A stretch of 64,000 nucleotides of DNA. Origin: Sebastes aleutianus. Taxonomy: Eukaryota; Chordata; Actinopteri; Perciformes; Sebastidae. The stretch spans positions 11,697,044 to 11,761,043 of the forward strand of contig CAKAKS010000039.1 in the NCBI GenBank assembly GCA_916700875.1. Reading direction: 5' to 3'. Shown here one piece after another: positions 58,727-64,000 of this stretch. The translations under genes were made by a program, and so were the position numbers. The notes beneath the pieces were generated by a model. The model did not search any database and had not been told where the DNA came from. It was given only the letters and a program-made list of their open reading frames with translations. Position 1 is the first letter of the stretch; each line of letters opens with the position of its first letter.

Positions 58727-59764
58727 ACTACAAATAATAATCAGCATAATAATAAACTTTAATTCTAATTTGTTGATGAACAGTTTTACTGGGATTTTGT
58801 TTGTTTTCTTTTCAGTACTTAGAGACGATAAAAAGGAGTGGAGTGATGTAACAAAATGATGTGAACACCTTCCAGGAGAATATAAAACATGTGAAAAAAT
58901 ATCCGGAAAAAAATGTCTGAAAAATTATTGGTAAAATATGTAAAAAACAACATTGAGATTTATCAGAAAAATGTCTGAAAAATATGTGTAAAATATTTGA
59001 AAACTAAACTAGATAACATCTATTAGTAAAGAGAACTGTCTACCATTCATACATACAACAAATTATTAGTAAAATATTTGAACTAATATCAGAAAAAAAT
59101 GTCTGAAACGTTATTGTTAAAATATGTGAAAAAAACATTGACAAATATCAGAAAATGATTAGTAAAATATGTGAAAAATGTCTGATAAAAATTTGTAAAA
59201 TAAGTGAAAACTAAAGTTAATAACATGTATTAGTAAAGAGGACGTTGTACCATTCAGACATATAGAGTCGTCCTCTCACACATCTGACTGCAGCAGATTA
59301 CTAACAGCAGGTTTCCCCGACTGTGTGACTGAAGCCTGATGTATAAAGCAACATTTACTAAAACTTTGACTCTGATAGGTAGTTTTACTGAGGACTAGAA
59401 CAGAAACTCTTCAGCCCTATATATATATATATATATATATATACTGTACATATATATATATATATGTACAGTATATATTACATTTTAAAGTTACAACCTC
59501 AGATCAAAAACAAAAGCACCACCAGTTTCTGCTTCATGAGTCACTTTAATTTTCCAGTTGAAGCTTTAATCTCATTACTAATGAAGAATTACAGTGAACA
59601 GATGATGTGAAATAAAATCTCTTTAAAACTTTACATGAATAAACAAATCAATATTTGAACCTGCTGTTCAAATACACAGAAACTTCACTGTAAAGATATA
59701 ATCAATAATCTTGCTCTCTGAAGCTCTGTACGCCGCTGTTTCCTGTTAAAGGCAGTGGTGTCAG
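58727..59764. other. AT-rich spacer 3' of T8
   Basis: No gene. TATGTGAAAA-type motifs and two (AT)n tracts separated by ACTGTAC (about 59419-59466). The plus-strand exon-like segment is interrupted by a stop here (ACAAAATGATGTG). Confidence 0.5.
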
Positions 59765-60251
<487 letters not shown>

Positions 60252-61652
60252 CTATTTCTGTTTTCCTACAGTCACAGAGATCTTCACTGGTAAAACCTTC
60301 AGAGGGAGATCAATCCAAGTCCTAATGAATGGAAACATCCTCTCAGTGAAAGTGTGTGTGAAGGTGTGTATGTGTGTGTTAGTATCAGGATCAGAGAACG
60401 ACAGCTTTCCTTTGTTCCAGTCCAGATTCACTCTGATCCTCTGGAGCTTCTTCTGCACTACGAGAACAGTGAATCGACCTGGTGGGGAGAATGCTCTGTA
60501 TTCACCATCCAAGAACCTTATTCTCCATAACCCAGACTGTATGTCTCCCTTCTTCCTCTGGACAGACTCTGCTAACACACCCACTGACCAGTCTGTACTG
60601 TCTCCAACCTGGACGTCCCAGCTGTGAGTCCCTGAGTTAAAGCCCTCAGAGCCCAGGACAGACCAGTAGTAACCATCAAACCTCTCTGGATTATGAGGAA
60701 GCTGCTGTTCCTCTCCTCGTGTCACACTGGTCAGATCTTCAGACAGTATCAGTCCTGTACCAGCAGTGTTTGGGTCCAGAATCACAGGAGTGTAGGAGAC
60801 CATCTCCTTCATCTTGTTCCAGATGTTGAAGGTCAGGTTGCCCAGGTGTTTGGCCTGATCTATCAGAGCTCCTGAGAGCAGCTGTGGATCCTCCAGCAGG
60901 GGGCGCTGCTGGACTCTTTCCACTGCAGCCTTGTAGTTGAGCAGGAATGAGACGTCTTCAGCTCTCAGCTCGTCCTCTGTGGCTCTGACTATCTCTGAAA
61001 GAGCTGCTATCTCTCTGCTCACAGCCTCCATCTTCTCCTTCATCATCTGACTCTTCTGCTCCTCTTCCTCCCTCAGTGCAGCCATCCTGGCCTCCTCTTC
61101 CTCTTCTAGAAACTGGTGAAGCTTCTTAAACTGCTCCTTAATCTGCCTCTCTGTGTGTCGGGCCTGGACCTTCATGTGTTCTGCTGTTTGATCAAACTTC
61201 ACCTTGACTTCTTCAAAAACCTTTAACTTCTCCTTTAAGGGCTCCAGAGTTTCCTGAAGTTCCTTCTTGTGTTGTCGTGCAGCTTCATCGATGGGTCTGA
61301 ATCTGTGGTCGGTGTGTTTTTCTGAATCTCTGCAGACGACACACACCGGCTGCTGATGGTCCAGACAGAAGAGTTTGAGTTTCTCAGAGTGCAGACTGCA
61401 GAGAGCCTCTGAAGATCTCTGAGCTCTCTCCTGTAACAAACTCTCACACACGTTCTTTAAAGCCAAGTTAGGAGGTAGGAAGCTCTTTGAATGTCTTCTC
61501 TTACAAAGTGGACACTCTCGGACGTGTTTCTCTGTCCACCAGCTCTGCAGACAGACTTTACAGAAGCTGTGGCTACATGACAGGATGACAGGATCTTTAA
61601 AGACGTCGTGGCAGACAGAACAGCAGAGATCGTCCTCTAATCTGGAAGCCAT
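60252..61652 (-). CDS. TRIM35/A33-like E3 ubiquitin ligase, gene T8
   Basis: Intact, 466 residues, one Lys inserted in the SPRY (SVQRKKGDIQ). Its first 161 residues match tr1 and tr2 except for one change (ERAQ against ERDQ), so the truncated copies were made from, or converted by, a T8-like gene. RING and B-box2 ligands are complete. SPRY marks are TGLILSEDLTSVTRG, GDSTDWSVGV, RFLDGEYRAFSPPGRF and PFIRTWIDLPL, with the C terminus KISVTVGKQK. In-frame TAA before the ATG. Its 3' UTR begins with the expanded microsatellite, which could affect transcript stability. Confidence 0.92.
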   Translation of the reverse strand: MASRLEDDLCCSVCHDVFKDPVILSCSHSFCKVCLQSWWTEKHVRECPLCKRRHSKSFLPPNLALKNVCESLLQERAQRSSEALCSLHSEKLKLFCLDHQQPVCVVCRDSEKHTDHRFRPIDEAARQHKKELQETLEPLKEKLKVFEEVKVKFDQTAEHMKVQARHTERQIKEQFKKLHQFLEEEEEARMAALREEEEQKSQMMKEKMEAVSREIAALSEIVRATEDELRAEDVSFLLNYKAAVERVQQRPLLEDPQLLSGALIDQAKHLGNLTFNIWNKMKEMVSYTPVILDPNTAGTGLILSEDLTSVTRGEEQQLPHNPERFDGYYWSVLGSEGFNSGTHSWDVQVGDSTDWSVGVLAESVQRKKGDIQSGLWRIRFLDGEYRAFSPPGRFTVLVVQKKLQRIRVNLDWNKGKLSFSDPDTNTHIHTFTHTFTERMFPFIRTWIDLPLKVLPVKISVTVGKQK

Positions 61653-61881
61653 TTAGTCTCTGAGTGAAGCTGAAAACACAGCAGGCAGACGGCTCAGCCA
61701 CTCCCTGTTCCCTGAAAGTTACTTTGAGTCTTTGTTCTTGTAAAACTCTGGTTCAGTTTGTGGATTCAGCAGCTGGTTGAAGTGGTAGTATTCCAGTATT
61801 CCCAGTATTCCCTCCTGTAGATGTCCTCTCTCAGTGGAAGTGCTGGTTTTGGTCTGAAGGTGAATCTTATCGTCCGTCTCT

Positions 61882-61938
<57 letters not shown>

Positions 61939-62281
61939 TGTGTGACGTCCCAGTAAGACAGAATAACAACCTGTTTCCTGGTTTGTCTCAGGTATATTAA
62001 ATTAACCCCTTCAACCCCGTGGAGTTCTGACTCATGCTCAGTGTGACTGGAGCTGTGATGTTGGAGGGTTACAGCAGAGGGTGCTAGAAATAAAGGGATG
62101 GTTCCCACTCAGGTGCTCTTTGGGTGGACTCGGACTGACTGAACTTTTTGGGTATGATTTCTATTTTTCAAATACTATGGTCTTTTATTAAAGATCTTAA
62201 ATAATTGCAGAGTTGTAATTCTCACCCATAAAGTAGGCTAGTATGACACCCTGCCTTTATTTGACACAACATGCTTTTGTA
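61653..62281 (-). promoter_or_regulatory. Upstream region of T8 and cassette boundary
   Basis: (TG)n with one TTTG interruption at about 61883-61944; next cassette opens at 62112. Confidence 0.4.
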
Positions 62282-62969
62282 TTAACCCTCTGAGACCCGA
62301 CCAACTTTACTGTCTTTCAGTTTTAAAGCTAGAGTGAAGATCCTGGTATCATATGAAACTATAAAAACTAATGAATCCATCAGTACCAACCATGTCATAC
62401 TAGCTTGTCATGAAGGAGGATAAATAACGCTCCAAACTTACGCTAAAGTTTGGCGAGGAAAAACTGTCATGTCCATTTTTCAAAGGGGTCCCTTGACCTC
62501 TGACCTCCAGATATGTGAATGAAAATGTGTTCTATGGGTACCCACGAGTCTCCCCTTTACAGACATGCCCACTTTATGATAATCACATGCAGTTTGGGGC
62601 AAGTCATAGTCAAGTCAGCACACTGACACACTGACAGCTGTTGTTGCCTGTTGGGCTGCAGTTTGCCATGTTATGATTTGAGCATATTTTTTATACTAAA
62701 TGCAGTACCTGTGAGGGTTTCTGGACAATATTTGTCATTGTTTTGTGTTAATTGATTTACAATAATAAATATATTCATACATTTGCATAAAGCAGCACAT
62801 TTGTCCACTCCCATGTTGATAAGAGTATTAAGTACTTGACAAATCTCCCTTTAAGGTACATTTTGAACACATTAATGAATGTGTGATTAATTTGAAATTA
62901 ATCATCATTAACTATGGACAATCATGCGATTAATCGTGATAAAACATTTTAATCGATTGACTGCCCTAC
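62282..62969. repeat. Dispersed repeat R, copy 13
   Basis: T-cassette form. Confidence 0.6.
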
Positions 62970-63620
62970 TACAAATAATAATCAGCATAATAATAAACTT
63001 TAATTCTAATTTGTTGATGAACAGTTTTACTGGGATTTTGTTTGTTTTCTTTTCAGTACTTAGAGACGATAAAAAGGAGTGCAGTGATGTAACAAAATTA
63101 TGGGAACACCTTCCAGGAGAATATAAAACATGTGAACAAATATCCGAAAAAATTGTCTGAAAAATTATTGGTAAAATATGTGAAAACTAAACTAGATAAA
63201 AATCTATTAGTAAAGAGAACTGTCTACCATTCATACATACAGAAAAGTATTAGTAAAATATGTGAACACATATCTGACAAATATGTTTCCAATATGAGAA
63301 AACTAAACTAAACATAAGTAAAGAGGACGTTCTACCATTCAGACAAATGTGAAAAATATCAGAAAATGATTAGTAAAATATTTGAAAAATGTCTGATAAA
63401 AATGTGTAAAATAAGTGAAAACTAAAGTAAATAACATGTATTAGTAAAGAGGACGTTGTACCATTCAGACATATAGAGTCGTCCTCTCACACATCTGACT
63501 GCAGCAGATTACTAACAGCAGGTTTCCACGACTGTGTGACTGAAGCCTGATGTATAAAGCAACATTTACTAAAGCTTTGACTCTGACAGGTAGTTTTACT
63601 GAGGACTAGAACAGAAACTC

Positions 63621-63665
<45 letters not shown>

Positions 63666-63949
63666 CATTTTAAAGTTACAACCTCAGATCAAAAACAAAA
63701 GCACCACCAGTTTCTGCTTCATGAGTCACTTTAATTTTACAGTTGAAGCTTTAATCTCATTTCTAATAAAGAATTACAGTGAACAGATGATGTGAAATAA
63801 AATCTTTTTAACACTTTACATGAATAAACAAATCAATGTTTGAACCTGCTGTTCAAATACACAGAAACTTCACATTAAAGATATAATCAATAATCTTGCT
63901 CTCTGAAGCTCTGTACGCCGCTGTTTCCTGTTAAAGGCAGTGGTGTCGG
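62970..63949. other. AT-rich spacer of the last, incomplete T cassette
   Basis: No gene in view. GTGCAGTGATG subtype, like the T2/T5 cassettes, with an uninterrupted (AT)n at about 63624-63662. Confidence 0.5.
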
Positions 63950-64000
63950 TCATCATCACCATCACCATCATCATCACCATCATCATCATCATCACCATCA
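63950..64000. repeat. Start of the (ATC)n tract of a further TRIM gene beyond the window
   Basis: By analogy with the eight complete T cassettes, the stop codon of a ninth TRIM gene on the minus strand should follow within a few hundred bases to the right. Confidence 0.75.

Overview
This window looks like nuclear DNA of a ray-finned fish, probably a percomorph. The evidence is a tandem family of intronless RING/B-box/coiled-coil/PRY-SPRY genes of the TRIM35-like or zinc-binding protein A33-like type, several dispersed repeats I recognise as common in teleosts, dense dinucleotide and trinucleotide microsatellites, and mitochondrial dihydrolipoamide dehydrogenase (dld) exons with vertebrate protein sequence and GT/AG introns. 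I saw no prokaryotic gene, tRNA, rRNA or CRISPR array.

The window is a tandem array of about 13 cassettes, each opening with the same flank (GGTGCTCTTTGGG) at 1, 3782, 12802, 16627, 23774, 27601, about 34343, 37923, 41734, 48768, 52655, 57868 and 62112. All genes are on the minus strand. There are two cassette types. T cassettes (about 3.8 kb) carry, from left to right, a dispersed repeat, an AT-rich spacer with an (AT)n tract, an (ATC)n tract touching the stop codon, a complete single-exon TRIM gene of 462-468 codons, and an upstream region with (TG)n. D cassettes (about 7 kb, 9 kb in the first) carry the same outer flanks, but inside them are the last four coding exons of dld followed by a truncated TRIM 5' half. 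The order is T-D-T-D-T-D-T-T-D-T-T-T-(T, cut by the window end).

Seven TRIM genes are intact (1966, 14789, 36105, 39916, 50828, 56046, 60252). One is broken by a closely spaced insertion and deletion (25761-27158). Two copies keep only RING plus B-box (11835, 22809). Two have lost the RING by an in-frame deletion (33785, 48036). The four dld 3' ends keep open exons but lack everything upstream, including the FAD and active-site disulfide region, so they cannot make the enzyme. The T+D pair at 12802-23773 is repeated almost base for base at 23774 with a period near 10,972 bp, and a third T copy lies at 37923.

Mobile DNA includes a Tc1/mariner-like element with 230-bp inverted ends and a broken transposase (54357-55608), a 1.5-kb element with short terminal inverted repeats found only in the first D cassette (5288-6813), and a 248-bp MITE-like element in one dld intron of each D cassette.

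If expressed, the TRIM proteins would be cytoplasmic E3 ubiquitin ligases of the antiviral or immune type. The catalytic and dimerisation parts are nearly invariant between copies while the PRY-SPRY loops differ. That pattern suggests a binding surface diversifying while the rest is homogenised by conversion and unequal exchange.
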